A stretch of DNA of 64,000 nucleotides. Source: Zerene cesonia. Its lineage: Eukaryota > Arthropoda > Insecta > Lepidoptera > Pieridae. The stretch spans positions 868,001 to 932,000 of the forward strand of contig NW_024045134.1 in NCBI RefSeq assembly GCF_012273895.1, read 5' to 3'. Both the position numbers and the translations under genes were made by a program. Of the stretch, positions 11,901 through 26,900 are shown in pieces. The notes under the pieces were generated by a model. That model was not told where the DNA came from and did no database searches. It saw only the letters and a program-made list of their open reading frames with translations. Within the stretch, counting starts at the first letter, position 1; every line of letters begins with the position of its first letter.

Positions 11901-14900
11901 NNNNNNNNNNNNNNNNNNNNNNNNNNNNNNNNNNNNNNNNNNNNNNNNNNNNNNNNNNNNNNNNNNNNNNNNNNNNNNNNNNNNNNNNNNNNNNNNNNNN
12001 NNNNNNNNNNNNNNNNNNNNNNNNNNNNNNNNNNNNNNNNNNNNNNNNNNNNNNNNNNNNNNNNNNNNNNNNNNNNNNNNNNNNNNNNNNNNNNNNNNNN
12101 NNNNNNNNNNNNNNNNNNNNNNNNNNNNNNNNNNNNNNNNNNNNNNNNNNNNNNNNNNNNNNNNNNNNNNNNNNNNNNNNNNNNNNNNNNNNNNNNNNNN
12201 NNNNNNNNNNNNNNNNNNNNNNNNNNNNNNNNNNNNNNNNNNNNNNNNNNNNNNNNNNNNNNNNNNNNNNNNNNNNNNNNNNNNNNNNNNNNNNNNNNNN
12301 NNNNNNNNNNNNNNNNNNNNNNNNNNNNNNNNNNNNNNNNNNNNNNNNNNNNNNNNNNNNNNNNNNNNNNNNNNNNNNNNNNNNNNNNNNNNNNNNNNNN
12401 NNNNNNNNNNNNNNNNNNNNNNNNNNNNNNNNNNNNNNNNNNNNNNNNNNNNNNNNNNNNNNNNNNNNNNNNNNNNNNNNNNNNNNNNNNNNNNNNNNNN
12501 NNNNNNNNNNNNNNNNNNNNNNNNNNNNNNNNNNNNNNNNNNNNNNNNNNNNNNNNNNNNNNNNNNNNNNNNNNNNNNNNNNNNNNNNNNNNNNNNNNNN
12601 NNNNNNNNNNNNNNNNNNNNNNNNNNNNNNNNNNNNNNNNNNNNNNNNNNNNNNNNNNNNNNNNNNNNNNNNNNNNNNNNNNNNNNNNNNNNNNNNNNNN
12701 NNNNNNNNNNNNNNNNNNNNNNNNNNNNNNNNNNNNNNNNNNNNNNNNNNNNNNNNNNNNNNNNNNNNNNNNNNNNNNNNNNNNNNNNNNNNNNNNNNNN
12801 NNNNNNNNNNNNNNNNNNNNNNNNNNNNNNNNNNNATAGGGTTATAAGAAATGGATTAGGACATGCATTCTGCATAATTGGATAGTCCTCATCAAGATTC
12901 TTCGTTCTTGCTAAAATTCGGTCTGGAGGTCTTCCATCGTCACTGTAGAATTGATAATGTTTGCAAATTACGCGACTCTTTAAAATCGTTTGTTCGTAAA
13001 AACATTGAAATTAAATATAATTTATTTCATTATCCATTATTATAATATATTAAATAAGGAATCCCGCCAATTTTAAAACCACGTGTGCGATCAACTTTAT
13101 GAAATGTTACGATCCAGTTGGATTAGATCATGCAAAGTTCCACTTCGTTCACATTTTTCAAGCAAAAAGACGACAATTATAAGTTTGGTGAACTGCTTTG
13201 TTTTTTATTTATTTTTTGATGTGATCAGTGACACTTTGGTTTTAGCATTTTACTGCTAACTTTAAAGTCTTTAGATTCTTTATTGAGAACTATAATTTCA
13301 ATTTAGTAGGGATGCTACTGTTTATACTAAATATGAAATCATGGGTTAAGAATAAGTAGTGAAAGTTAAGGTAGGTAGTTCAAAGGTCAAGAATCAAGAT
13401 GCTATTTTCGTAGTTTTATGGTATTTCAATTATTTTATGGCATTTATTTTAAAATAACCACTATATAATTGATTACCACGAAAGTTACGAATATTTTCAG
13501 GGGTAGAAAAGGGTAAGGGGTACGTACGGTTATAGTTTTTAAAAATTTATATTTGTGACCAAATTATAGGGGCGTAGACGACATAGTATTAAGACGAAGC
13601 CTTTTAACATTCTAATTTCTGTCGATAAATTGGAAACACCATGTATGATTATTACCGATTCTGATCTGGTACTTTTATTTATAATGCACCACTATGTCTC
13701 ACTTACGCGTCTCCGTATTTTTGTCTGGTAGTAATCACTGTCAGCGATAAGGCAGTCTTTTGTGCATTGGTAAATTCATGGGGTAAAATTAAAAAAAAAA
13801 ATCATTATTCATTCATTCACCATGCAGTAAATAACAAATATTTGGATGGAATAAAATTATTGTCCTTTCCCTTTATGTTGGCAAATTATAGGGTAACCCT
13901 ATATTTGTTTACGAGGAGGTCGCATTAATATTCCCTGGAAATTGGCATGGTATAATTTAATTTGGTCGCTTCTCCGGCGATAAATGTCGTCTATTCGTAC
14001 GTCCACGAACTGGGTGCACGCTACTTTGTGACAGAGGGATAGTTTAAAGGTAGCTGTATATTCTATTGGAGCACGAGGAACCTCCAGACAAAGGTTTAGA
14101 ATGTAAAATCAAACTTCCTCGAATTTTCGTTTATAGCAACACATTGTTGCGTGAACAAGAAATTACGTGAAACAGACGTGGTCGTGTTGTTTTTTGTAAT
14201 TGTGTACAAATCACTAAATAGTATAAAACAAAGTCGCTTTTTCTGTCCATATGTCCCTATGAATGCTTAAATCTTTAAAACTGCCCAACGGATTTTGATG
14301 AGGTTTTTTTTAATAAATAGAGTGCATAAAGAAGAAGGTTTATATGTATTATAACATCTATTAAACTATTTTGAATAAATGCGTGCGAAGCTGCGGGCAA
14401 AAGCTAGTTAAATATAAAGAACGTAAAGGTGCGTAAAAGGGTTTTTATGAAGATTTTCAATCATTTGTTCATAGCATAACCATATATATTTATTATTAGT
14501 TAAATAGTGGTTCTGACTCTCGGGGGGCATCTTAAAAGTTGGATTCTTGTGTAATTATTTATGGAAACATCAATAATTTTTTTCTAAATAAATATGTATT
14601 ACCAAACATTTGCAGCGAAGTATTGTTGCATAATTAAATTGTCTAATATTTATTTGCTTTAAAATTATCTTCATCATAGAATATAGAGTTGGGCATTAGG
14701 ATTTTATTAATTCATTCAATAATTAAATAGTCTTAATTTATTTGCTTTAAATTTATCTTCATCATAGAATATAGAGTTGGGCATTAGGATTTTATTAATT
14801 CATTCAATAATTAGATAGTCTTAATTTATTTGCTTTAAAATTATCTTTATCCTAGAATATAGAGTTGGGCATTAGGATCATATTAATTCATTCAATAATT

Positions 14901-17900
14901 AAATAGTCTTAATTTATTTGCTTTAAAATTATCTTCATCATAGAATGTAGAGTTGGCATTAGGATTGTATTAATTCATAAAGGTACCAAAGGAACTGTTA
15001 TTTTGCACGGAACATTTAGTTTATTTGGCGAAATCAGTAGTTTCGAATGTTCGAAGTTTGTTCACCTAATAGAACTTTTAGCGATAGCATCTTTGCTGTA
15101 AATTATAGGCTACGAAATGTGTTCGAGCTGTTTTCAGATGTGTTCTTTTAAGCGCTAATGCTTCCTTGATGTTTTTTTGCTGTTTATCTGAAACGTAAGA
15201 ATTGCTTTGGAGTTTATTATTATCTTATAAATTATTTTGGTTTTTTTACTACGCTTTATATTATATGAGACTGTGTGATTTCATTGCAATCTGGTCTATT
15301 ATTAAATCTAACATTTTGTGGATGGATGGCGGTATCTGCCTATGGTACTGCCTAACCTATCCAGTTATGAGTGTATAATATAAATATTCTATGAGAGGGA
15401 AAAAATTGTACTAGGCATTATTTTTTAATATAAAAAGCTTATCGGCCTTCATATTGCCATAACTAAATTTTAATGGGACCACATGACAGGCACCAGCTTA
15501 CTTAAAAAATAAACATAAAACCGATTCATCCATAAAAACTTTAAAAAAAAATCCGTCGAATTAATAACCTGATGGAAATACGAAATATTTGTGTCGATTT
15601 ATGAAAAAAAGATTTAAATGTATTTCAATAAAATTACAAATTCTTAAGATAGATCATTGTTTTAAAACAAAACATAGTTCAATTTCGCTTTTGCGTGTTT
15701 GGAAAACGTGTTATTATTATTTTCAGTATCACTACAGAAGCGTTCTCTTATCTAGAAATAGTTATACCTCGCATTAAGGTCACAGGCTCGCGATAGTTCG
15801 CAACTCTTTAGCATACAAAGATCACTATCTTGTATCATGGCAGTACTTCGCTAGTTTACGACAGCCAATGTATGTATTGGATATATTTGAATCGTAAATT
15901 TAGATAATTTACGGTATCGTATTTCGCGCATGTTATCGCGTCATGTGTTGTTGACTTTTATCATTTGCATATTTGATTTGAATTAAACGACAACTTTGTG
16001 AGGTCGCCTCTCGGTGGAACTGTATTTTAGAGATGTAGACTTATAGAATTACTAGCTGCGCCCCGCGGTTTCACCCGCGTAAGTCCGTATCCCGTAGGAA
16101 TATCGGGATAAAAAGTTGCTTATTCCAGTTGTCTAGCTGCCTACGAACCAAATATCATTGCAATCGGTTCAGCAGTTTTTGCGTGAAAGAGCAACAAACG
16201 CACACACATCCTTACAAACTTTCACATTTATAATATTACTAGGATAGGATGGTTTAAAATTTTTAACAAAAATAAAACCGTCAGCCAGTACTACAATTTG
16301 AAGACGATCATTATCTATGTTTATGTAATTATAGGACCATACAGGAGGCTTGAAGGAGGTTTTGAATGAATTGACCCAAATCCCAAAAAAAAAAAAAAAA
16401 TGATTGAATTGAAGACCTTTTGTTTTGAAATCGTTTGAAAGGCTTTACTAGCTCTGCCTTTTGATTGAATGTTATTTTTTTACTATTTATATAATAAAGA
16501 AACAACCGGTTTCGTAACACCATCATAAGGTGTTATTATTAAAAAATTTATAATGGGACTTGAATTCAATTAGAGTGTTTTTGGTTATAGTTAATATTTA
16601 TACCAGCACTGTTCCAAGTGTAGGTTATTTTCGCGTTTTCAATTATTATGAAAACGTAGATAAATGTGTAATAGATATCGAAGTGATATACAGCTTACAA
16701 CTCTGTTCATAATAATATCAGTGTGAAGCAAAAATTCGAATTGTTAAATGTGAGAATTTATATACCCTAAAACAATCATCTATGTATTAAGTCTATATAT
16801 GAATATGCAGTTTACCTTTATCGTCATTAACATACAATCGCTCGAATACAATGCACTTATCAAGTACTCCTTGTTAAAGATTAATGCAAATAAACGTCCA
16901 ATTGCCGCGGTAAACGGAAGCAATTTGTCCGCAATTATCCGGAGCTTTCGTCGGCTCACTAGGTTACGTGATTGCATTTTGTATCAGCTCTTAAAGTGAC
17001 AACAAGAAGTGGTTTTGGTCGCATATACTTTTTTTATCGAAAAGATTTAATTAATGTGTATCTAATTACTAGACGCTCGTCCCGGCTCCGCCCGGATATT
17101 AAGATACCTGATTTACCCCAAGGGAGCATTTAATCGGGACAAAATGTATCATATCATCCAAGTCAACTCATACTCTGTCTGTATACTGAATTTCATCAAA
17201 ATTCGTTTAGTAGTTTCAGCGTGTTTGACGGACATGGATGTTTGTAAAAAGCAAGCAAACTTTCCCAATTATAATATCATATATAAATATATATAGTGTG
17301 ATTACTATATTAAGCAAGAACGTTGTATCCCCTTTTTAAGACGATTGCGCTGACGGAGGAGTTTATATAGAGAAGGAGTGCAGAATCCTTACAATTTTTA
17401 AAGATAACGTATAAAAAAATACATTACACCACACATACTGTTTTGTTTATGGTTATGGTCGAATTTCGACGACTGTACGGCCACTATATTTATATTAACT
17501 TATCATTAAATTCAATCAATAAGATCTTTAGTGTAGTTATAAACAGTATATGTTATTTAGGAAATGTGCAAATCAGTATCACTAAGCAGAATATATAAAG
17601 ATACGGACTACACAATAAATTGCGTAATATTAAAACGGGTCATTAAAGTTTTATTACAATTTAAGTCAGAATAATATTTAACATTGAAGTAAACGTCTTT
17701 GTATAAGAATTTAGATTTAGCACGCACAGGATGATAAATAACAATAATTAAAACTACAACGAGTGCAAACACAACCGCCCTTGCGTGACAGGCTGTCTTC
17801 AATTCGGTCTGCGCTAAGTTGCGAAATTAATTTTGATTTGAAAATTGCCTCTATAATGAAGCAAGTTTGCGTCGTTAATTCTACTAATTTTGTTTAATTT

Positions 17901-20900
17901 TTTTGCTTTTCAACTGCTAACTAGAGATTCATCCCGGCTTCGGGCGTGGTGTATATAGCATCATTATCATCATCATCATCATCATCACGATTAATTCATA
18001 TCCAACTGAAATAATTTTTTACAACGGTTCCGTAGTTCCTGAGAATGTTTTTGCATAAGCGGAGTTTTATCAATATTATATTCTTCCTACAAACCTCTCC
18101 ATGTTTTACTTATAGATTTTGTATGTAAATGTATATAAGTAGTCATATCCTAAGGTTCTATTATAAACACTCTGATACTTTAGTTAATCACAGGGCCACA
18201 CAATAATATCATGAATCGAAAAATATATTTCCAGGAACATCTGATAACGTTAAAAGAAGTAGCGCCCCGGGTAGATCCATCAAAGCTCGAGCAGCTAATG
18301 TCAGCTGCGTACGCGTTGATCAGCCCTGAGTTGCAGCAAGTCAGCCTGCCAGACTTTCCCATTGACAATCTACATACTGCTGCATTCATATTGGTGAGTC
18401 TGAAATAAAAAAAAAAAAAACAATAAAAAAGGAAAATATTAGTATAAAATATGTTAAACTCTTATTGGGAAAGAAATTTTGTTTAATATATGAGTTGGTT
18501 GGTAAGAGGAACTATTAAACGTTAATATGATGATGCAGAAAGTCTTTTTAAAAGCTTTTTTATTTATTGCTGTGTTAAAGACGTGTAGTTTAGGGACTTG
18601 ACTAATTCTGGCTGTTATTTATGATGTATCAGTAAGTTCAGAACTACGGTCATCTAGCATGAAAAAGAAAGATAAGTTAGAAAAGAAATTGTGTGATTTA
18701 TGATTTGATTATTTCCGTAAAACAGATCGTTCAAAATGTGGCTAAAGTGATAACGTGTTAATAGGTATTCACAATTCATATATGCCTAGATTTTATGGCT
18801 ATGGAGTGACAAAAAGACAAAATGACAATTGTTCAACTGAAAAAGTGCCTTTTATGGTCGATATATTTTATAGCCAAAATAGATTGCGTGTTGCGAAATG
18901 CCCTTGAAGTTAGTCTTTCTTAGTTTTGATGCGGTTCACGCGATCTCGTCATCTACGCGATTTCAGTGTCAAGGGGATTGGTACGCATTTGTGTATCTTG
19001 CTAATTACCTAAATAGAGATATTTGCTTATCTATTTAGTTCTGAGAATAGAGTTGAATTATTCATTTATAATAGTATGGTGTAGAAAATCATTGAGTTGT
19101 GTCGAATAGTGGCTGAAAGGACCGTTTCGTCCTCGTATCCAGTCGTCAATCCTTTGCTTATCCCATTGTTGATGAGCGGTGGTGATCGTTTACCTTCAGG
19201 CGAAACACCAGTTGAGGTGTCCGCTTATAGTATAAAAAATGCAAAATCGCCTAATTCAGTATGAACCGTTTGAAACAAATCTTTTTCTATTGTTTAATCT
19301 ATTTAAATATTATACTTCTATGTTATAGTTCTATTGATTTAATTTATCTCTCGCATAATTAGAGAAACACATATTATGTATTATAGCCTCTTGTAGGAAA
19401 TATCATTGTGCCATTATTTTGTATAAGGTTTACTTTCTGCTTTGTACAATAAAGTATTATAAATAAACAAAAATAAATTATGTGTAAATATTGGTAATTA
19501 ATTCTATTCAATTTCAGGAAAACAATCCCAACATTCCAATCCACAAATTGTTATACCTCTTATATCCATACAAAACGTTTTTATCAAAAGATCACGTCAA
19601 GAATGTGGAAGCAGTTTTGCATAATCTAAATATGGATATGAAGCCCAAATGGACCATGTCTCTACAAGGTATAGAAGTCAAGGGAAAAGAAGCTCTGGTT
19701 AACATAGAAATGAATGGCAGTAAGAGTCAATTTAGTGTGCCGTGCGGAGAGCGCAAGAGTAAGAGAGAAGAGAAAGGAATAATTAAAACGGACTACCAGA
19801 GTCTCCTTTTGAATGAATTGTTGCTGAGTCATAGCGTGGGTGACTTTTGTATTGTTGGTGAGTATATTTTGTTTTATTCAAGAAAATGATATTTACCTTT
19901 TTTTAGCGTTTAATCGGGATAAAAAGCACCATATCACCCAATTCAGCTGTAATACCCTGTTTGTATAACAAATTTCATCAAAATCCGTTCAGAAGTTTCA
20001 GTGTGATTTACCAACATACATATCAACAAACTAACTTCCACATATTATAATCCATATATTATAAATATTAGTGTGATTTATCTATTAACTGATTCATAAA
20101 TGAAACGGTTTATTTTTTCCTTACATAAAATAATATTTTTAACACTTTAGATATATTCTGTGCACAGCTGCAATGAATCTCACATTTCAGGACCAAAAGG
20201 CTGTGGCAAGAGTCTTCTAGTCAGTCAATTGGCGTCTCTATTGGGCTACACAATAGAGCCGATAGTCCTGTACCAAGATATGACGGCAAGAGATCTGATA
20301 CAGCAACGAACTACATTGGATAACGGTGATACTGTTTGGAGGAACTCGGCATTAGTTGAAGCGGCTTTGAAGGGACGTATGGCTGTATTGGACGGTTTGC
20401 ACCGGATACACGCTAGTACGTTGGCAGTTTTGCATAGGTTGGTTGTTTTATTTTAGTCATTATTGGAATGGGATAAGATACACTATCGATACGATAATAC
20501 ACCCTAATGTTTCCTCATATTTCATTGCTTATTTTTTATACAGGTTAGTTCACGACAGAGAGCTGCAACTTCACGATGGAACTCGATTAGTTCGGCACGA
20601 TAGATACGACGATCTACTTGCTTCAGGCCTCACTGATAAGGACCTAGAGGAAAGTGGGGTTAAGAGAATACACCCCGCGTTTAGGTGAGTTCCAAGTTAA
20701 AATAATACTTATGAATCTAAATATATATAAAGCTCAATTTAATTCAATCTGTGGCATTATTCACGTGGTAGTTGGATAAATAGCCTAGTTTTATGCCTTT
20801 TGTTGTCTCTGTCTCCGCTAATCTAATTTGTAATATTCTCTGGACCATATTGCATCCAACTTCAATGAGTTTATAAACCAACTAAAAGTATTGATCACTA

Positions 20901-23900
20901 GCAGTTCGCCCCGGCTTCGACCGTGGTACATAATATAGCTTATGTCACTCAGCGAAGCTGCAGCTTTCTAATGGTGAAAGAATTTTTAAAATGGGTCTGT
21001 AGTTTTTGAGTTTATCCATTACAAACAAACAAACAAAAATACAAATTCTTCCTTTCCTTTCCTCTTTATAGTATTTGTGTAGATTACTCGTCTACAATTG
21101 TGGTCAAAATCACATCAAACATTGAAATATATAATCCCATTGAATGTAGATAACTTAATAATATAACATTACAGTATAAATATTAAAAATTCTTAGCCAC
21201 TCAAATATTGTATTCGGACGATTAAAAAAGCAACAAACACTAAATGTATATGAAGAAAAAAAAAATGATTCTAATTAAAATTATTTTTCTTCTAGAATAG
21301 TCGCGTTAGCTGAACCACCCGTACTGGGTCGTGGGGCCCATTGGCTCTCTCCGGAAATATTAAGTTTGTTTATTTTCCACGAAATGCGAAACCTCAGTAA
21401 AGAGGAGGAAATATTCATTATAAACAGTCTGGTAAGCAAATTATTCTTAGTACGAATTGGCTATGCTCGGTTTCCTTAAATCATTATTTTCGCATTTATG
21501 ATGTTTTCAATTTGAATCTCTAATTAAGCCGTAAAGTTCAACACCGTTAGCGTGAAATATAATCTAGAATATCAATTGTTGATTGTTATTTACAGTATGG
21601 CGATATATCCTCACCTCTTCATTCTATCATAAACCTGGCGGACCAGCTGAGGAACTCTGAGGACAGCACTCTCAAAAATCTATCATCTTCATTGTCCACT
21701 CGACAACTACTCAGGATAGCCAGTCGAATGTCACAATATCCCACAGATTCTGCATATGAAACAATACAAAGAACGTTCTTAGCTAAGTTCCTACCGAACT
21801 TAGCGAGGCGGGCGCTAGATGGCGCCAGTCAAAAGATTGGTATAGAACCTCCATCGCGATTCGGCCTCTTCGGTGGTTCTGAAAAGCAAATTGGCTGCTC
21901 AGTTGAAAACGGCGTCTTAACCATTGGAGACACGAGTACAGAAGTCTACAAAACGAAGGCCTTAACTAAAGTACCTGATATATTGTTCTACGACGTTCCA
22001 CAACACGTCAGGTTGTTGGAGTGGCTGTTGCAAGACTTCTTGCTTGGCAACCACTTGCTTCTGGTTGGCAACCAAGGTGTGGGCAAGAACAAAATCGCAG
22101 ATCGCCTGTTGCAACTGCTAAATCGACCGAGGGAGTACATACAGTTGCATAGGGATACTACAGTGCAGTCGCTCACAGTGCAGCCCACAGTGCGAGACGG
22201 AGTGGTCATCTATGAAGATTCACCGTTAGTGAAAGCCGTTAAGTACGGACATGTGTTGGTGGTGGATGAGGCTGATAAGGCGCCAACACATGTGACGTGT
22301 ATCCTGAAGACGTTGGTCGAGAATGGGGAGATGGTCCTCAGTGATGGGAGACGGATTGTACCAAAGGATATGATGGAAAGTTCTGCTGGTGAAGTGGCCA
22401 GCTTCATTCCGGTCCACGATGACTTTAGGATGATTGTCCTCGCCAATCGGCCAGGGTTCCCGTTCTTGGGCAATGACTTTTTTGCGTCTTTGGGTAAGTT
22501 ATTTCAATTAAGAGTTGCGCATCAAAACTTATGTAGAACAAATGCTTTTGAAGGACAGGAGATAAGCAAAAAATTAATTCGATTGTGCGTAAAGCAGCAT
22601 ATTGGATAAATTTTGTTTCTATAATCTAATGAAATATCTATCAAACTCTATCTCTACGATATCTAATGAAACTCTATTAACATTCTGCTCCTCAATTAAG
22701 AGGTTTTCTGGCACAATAAGTGTATACAAGGTATCAGAAAACGAACAATACATAGTCTTACAGCATATCGCACGATAATCTAATAACTAATCCATTATTT
22801 ATTTACCTTTAGTATGAATTTCTTTAGAACGTCTTCACTTTCTTACATTTTCTTAGGTGACCTATTCTCATGTCATGCGGTTGACAATCCGTCGATCGAA
22901 TCGGAAATGGAACTGCTCCGATCGTACGGTCCGGACGTTCCGGAAGAAATTATGAAGAAGTTGGTGCAAGCCTTCGCCTCATTAAGGAATATGGCGGATC
23001 AAGGACAACTCACGTATCCGTATTCTACGAGGGAGTTGGTCAATATTGTGAAGCATTTGCAGGTGAATGTCTTATAACACCCTATGGTGTTTGTATAAAC
23101 TTGAAAGGAATTTGAGATGATTTAAAATGTCACATAAGTTTCAGGATAAAATTATTTCTTCCAAATATCTATAGAACCTACCTAAGCCACGTTTTTTAGA
23201 TGTGTTTAATGTTTCCACATGACGAAATATCTATGGATAGACTCAATATGTATCTACGATTTTAACCAACCTATAAAAAAATGAAGTAGATTAGACAGTT
23301 TCTTCTTTGTTTTTTTTTTTTTACTCTTATCTGAGGTGGCCTACCTCTGCAGCAACTTCGGTGACCTTTTTTGTTGAAAAGATTTCTAACATTTACATTG
23401 AGTTTGAAGGTATTTTCACACTCATTTTTATATAATAAAATCTTTTTTCATTTATATTTTTCAAGTTAAACTTTCATCTACGTTAAGTTTCATTGAAATT
23501 TTTATAATCGACTAATTAATAAAATTCTCAATATTTCTAGCAATACCCAGAAGAGGATCTAGTAACGGCGATAGGCAATGTGTTCGACTTTGACCGTTAT
23601 AGCCGGGACATAGCGGACACTCTCCTCGAAGTGTTGCATTCCAGCGGCCTGCCCACCCAGGGAGTGCTGGAGGGGAGGCCCAAAGAGGGGTCGGTGCAGC
23701 TCACTATTGAGAGGACCAGCGGGTGAGCTGCTACAACTATTTATATATTTTATTTTATTTTTCCGCAGTTTTATATCAAATTTTAATGCTAACTTTATTG
23801 TTCAACTTAGATTATAATTATATATTTGAATTTACCTCCAAATCGTTTTCTAAGTTAGATTGCATAGTATAGGAGGATGTTAAGCCCCATAAGTTATAGT

Positions 23901-26900
23901 TTTATGATCTGGTGCAATTACAACGATTGATTGATAAGTATTATTTTTTTTAAATGATATGATTTGTATTATTTCTTTACAGTCATAATTTCTTTTTATT
24001 GCCTTTTTATAATTGAACATTGCAAATGTTATAAATTTGTTATATTAGGCCTTAGACAATGAACGTCGAAAATATGCGTAAAATCTGTAAGAATAATCAT
24101 TAATCGCCACAGATTAATGCGAGTGGTACATTTATAATTACGTAGAAAAAGTGCTATTCGTCACAATTTAAGTATATCACATGCAAATTTCAGCAAAGAC
24201 GTGTCCTCACCGAAGCACGGCAAGGAGGACCCGAAGAACGAGCCGCACGTGGGCGGGAACACGTGGGCGGGCGGCACCGGCGGCCGCGACACCGCCGGCC
24301 TCGGGGGCAAGGGGGGGCCCTACCGCCTGGACAAGGGCCACAACGTGCACCAGGCGAGTAGAGAGGGGAACTGGGTTCATAGACTTGGGTTGACATGGTT
24401 TTCGTTTGATTTTATGGGGGAGAGTAGGGTTCATGGAGTTCATGGGTTCAAATGAGAGACCATTTGATTTAGCAAATCTGTTAGAAATAAATTTTCTTGG
24501 TCATGGCACGAATTGGGCCAGCTCGCACTGGAGATGTTCCGCACACCCACAGAAAACCGGCGTGGAATAGGCATGCTACTGTGTTTCGTACGGTCATTGA
24601 GGGAGCCAGAGCCACGTTTCCTTTTCTTTACCCGTTGCAGTCCACTCCTTCTTTCCAGTCGTCAATCCTTCCCTTCTCCCTTTCCCCTTTAAAACGGACG
24701 GCGCATTCGCAAAGGTACTAGACACGCGCATGGGAATAAATATTGAACTGAAAAGCTTGTAATTCTAACCTCAAACTCAAACTGAAACAGTCATTTATTC
24801 AATTGGACATCTCATAGAAGTACTTTTGAGTCGTCATAACACAGTTTTGACACTTACCACCGTTAACGCATAATCATATATAATCAACGATTGAACACTA
24901 CCGCTACAGTTATCCGACGCGGAAAAAGATGACATACCGGAGCACGTGAAGAGAGCGGCGCGCGAGATGAACAGGAAGGTGTTCGAGGAGCGACTGCGCG
25001 AGATCAGAATGAGCGAATACGACGCCAACTTGTACGGCCAGTTCCTTAGGGCGGTGCAACCACAGGTTATATATACTTTAGATAGATAGATAGATAGATA
25101 ACACTGTATTCCACACAAGAATTTGCAGGAAAACATAGATAAACACAAACAAAAGAGAGAATATGTTCAAAAGGCGGTCTTTCCAGACTACCATATAAAT
25201 AATAAGAGAAACATTTTAGAGAGGAAGAGGAAAAAAAAAAAGAATAATAATAATAGTAGTGATTTCTGTCTTACTTCTCTTACGTCTTACTTTTTTGTAT
25301 CTGTAATGTATAGCTGAAATGTTCAAATTCTAAGAAAAATATTGAAATATTTGGTTTTCGATCCATAATATAGAGTAACTTAATGCAATGATTTTCGGTA
25401 AATTATAATCTATCGATGTGAAACCAATGAGTTGTGAAAAGGGGAAACACAATATAAAGTGTTTGGCATAATATATAACTGAAGTATTCACGTTATAGTC
25501 TAATTAAAAAAAAAATTAGTCCACCAATCTCCAAAATCCAGTTATCAAGTTAAATGTCCACCAAATGGTACGGATCATAATTTGTCAACTGTATAAGCTG
25601 ATGACATGTTTAATATTTATTTCCTATTAATATTAAAAACGCGAACATTTGTAAGTATGGATTGATGTATGTATGTATGGATCTTTGTTACTCTTTCACG
25701 CAAAAACTACTGAACCAATTGCAATGAAAATTGGACAACTGGAATAACATATAGGCCATATATGCGGGTGGAACAGCGGGGCGCAGCTAGTTAAATATAG
25801 TTCTTGATATTGATATGTTACTCCTTGAACCTCTTTAGCGCCGAATTTTTTACTAAAACGTTCATTAAACTTTTAGATAAGTGCTTTGAGAGGAGTGCTA
25901 GCGGAGTTACAAGCGAAGAAGAAGGAGAGGCAGTGGAGCAGACACCAGACCAGCGGGGAATTGGACGACGGGAAAATTATTGAAGGTATATAATTTTGTA
26001 TATTTTTTATGTTATATAGCGGGCAACCGACAATTGTACGCCACACGGCAGATCACAGTAGAACTTCATATCATGTAAATATCACAATAAATACACACAT
26101 ATTTTTGAATTTGAAATTGACTAGGAATCGAGCTGGTGGTTCGCCTGATGGTAAGCGATCACCACCGCCCATTAACATTCGCAGAGGAAGTGACTCTACT
26201 CTACTCTTAATAAACATACGGAGCAATCGTAAACTTTTTCGATACCAGTTTTGATATAGTTAAATACAGAATTTAACAATGTGTCTAGTACACTCGTAAT
26301 TGCAGTTTCTTTCTTCTATTTATTAAAGCGGAACATTTTTCGTAGGTTGTATTACTATACAAATACATACGTATAAATTTAAAAAAATAAACCATATTAT
26401 TCACATTTTTTATTTTGTTTATAGACATACCAACATAAAGACAACACCAATTTTTTTTATATTTGAAGGTATAACGGGTGAGCGATCGATTTACCGCCGC
26501 AGAACGGAGCAGGACCCCCCGCCGGGCTCGCCCCCGGACAAACCCAAGCGGCTGAGGCTTGTCGTTGACGTGTCCGGGAGTATGTACAGGTTAGTGGCAC
26601 TAGAAACCAGTAGTTTGGCTTATATAAATGCTGGTGAAGCGAGTCGTATGACGCAGTATGTTCAGTAATTTGGTTTATATTATAAAGGTTGGTGAGAAGC
26701 CGTATTACGCAGTATGTTACACACAGCCTAGTGTACAGGAAAAGTTCAAATATATTTAAACGAGTGTGTTAAAATGTATCTTATTGTGATAGTCAGACGT
26801 TCCGTTTCACAGCTGCAGTTTTCTTCGCATTTATGGCAAATGCGTCAAATCTTTTCAAAAACAAAAGAGAGAAGTCTGTTTTACGTCGTATGTTTGGAAG

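Noticed and set aside
14640..14985. 88-bp repeat as a CRISPR array
   Set aside because: The whole 88-bp unit repeats with no unique spacers, and the genome is an insect's.
23723..24193. Hidden exon with the missing central VWA8 segment
   Set aside because: All three plus frames are closed at short intervals and nothing resembles the vertebrate segment.
24181..24443. Four alternative frames around VWA8 exon 14
   Set aside because: They arise from the GC-rich, stop-poor exon. Only the frame with KHGKEDPKNEPHVGGN matches VWA8.
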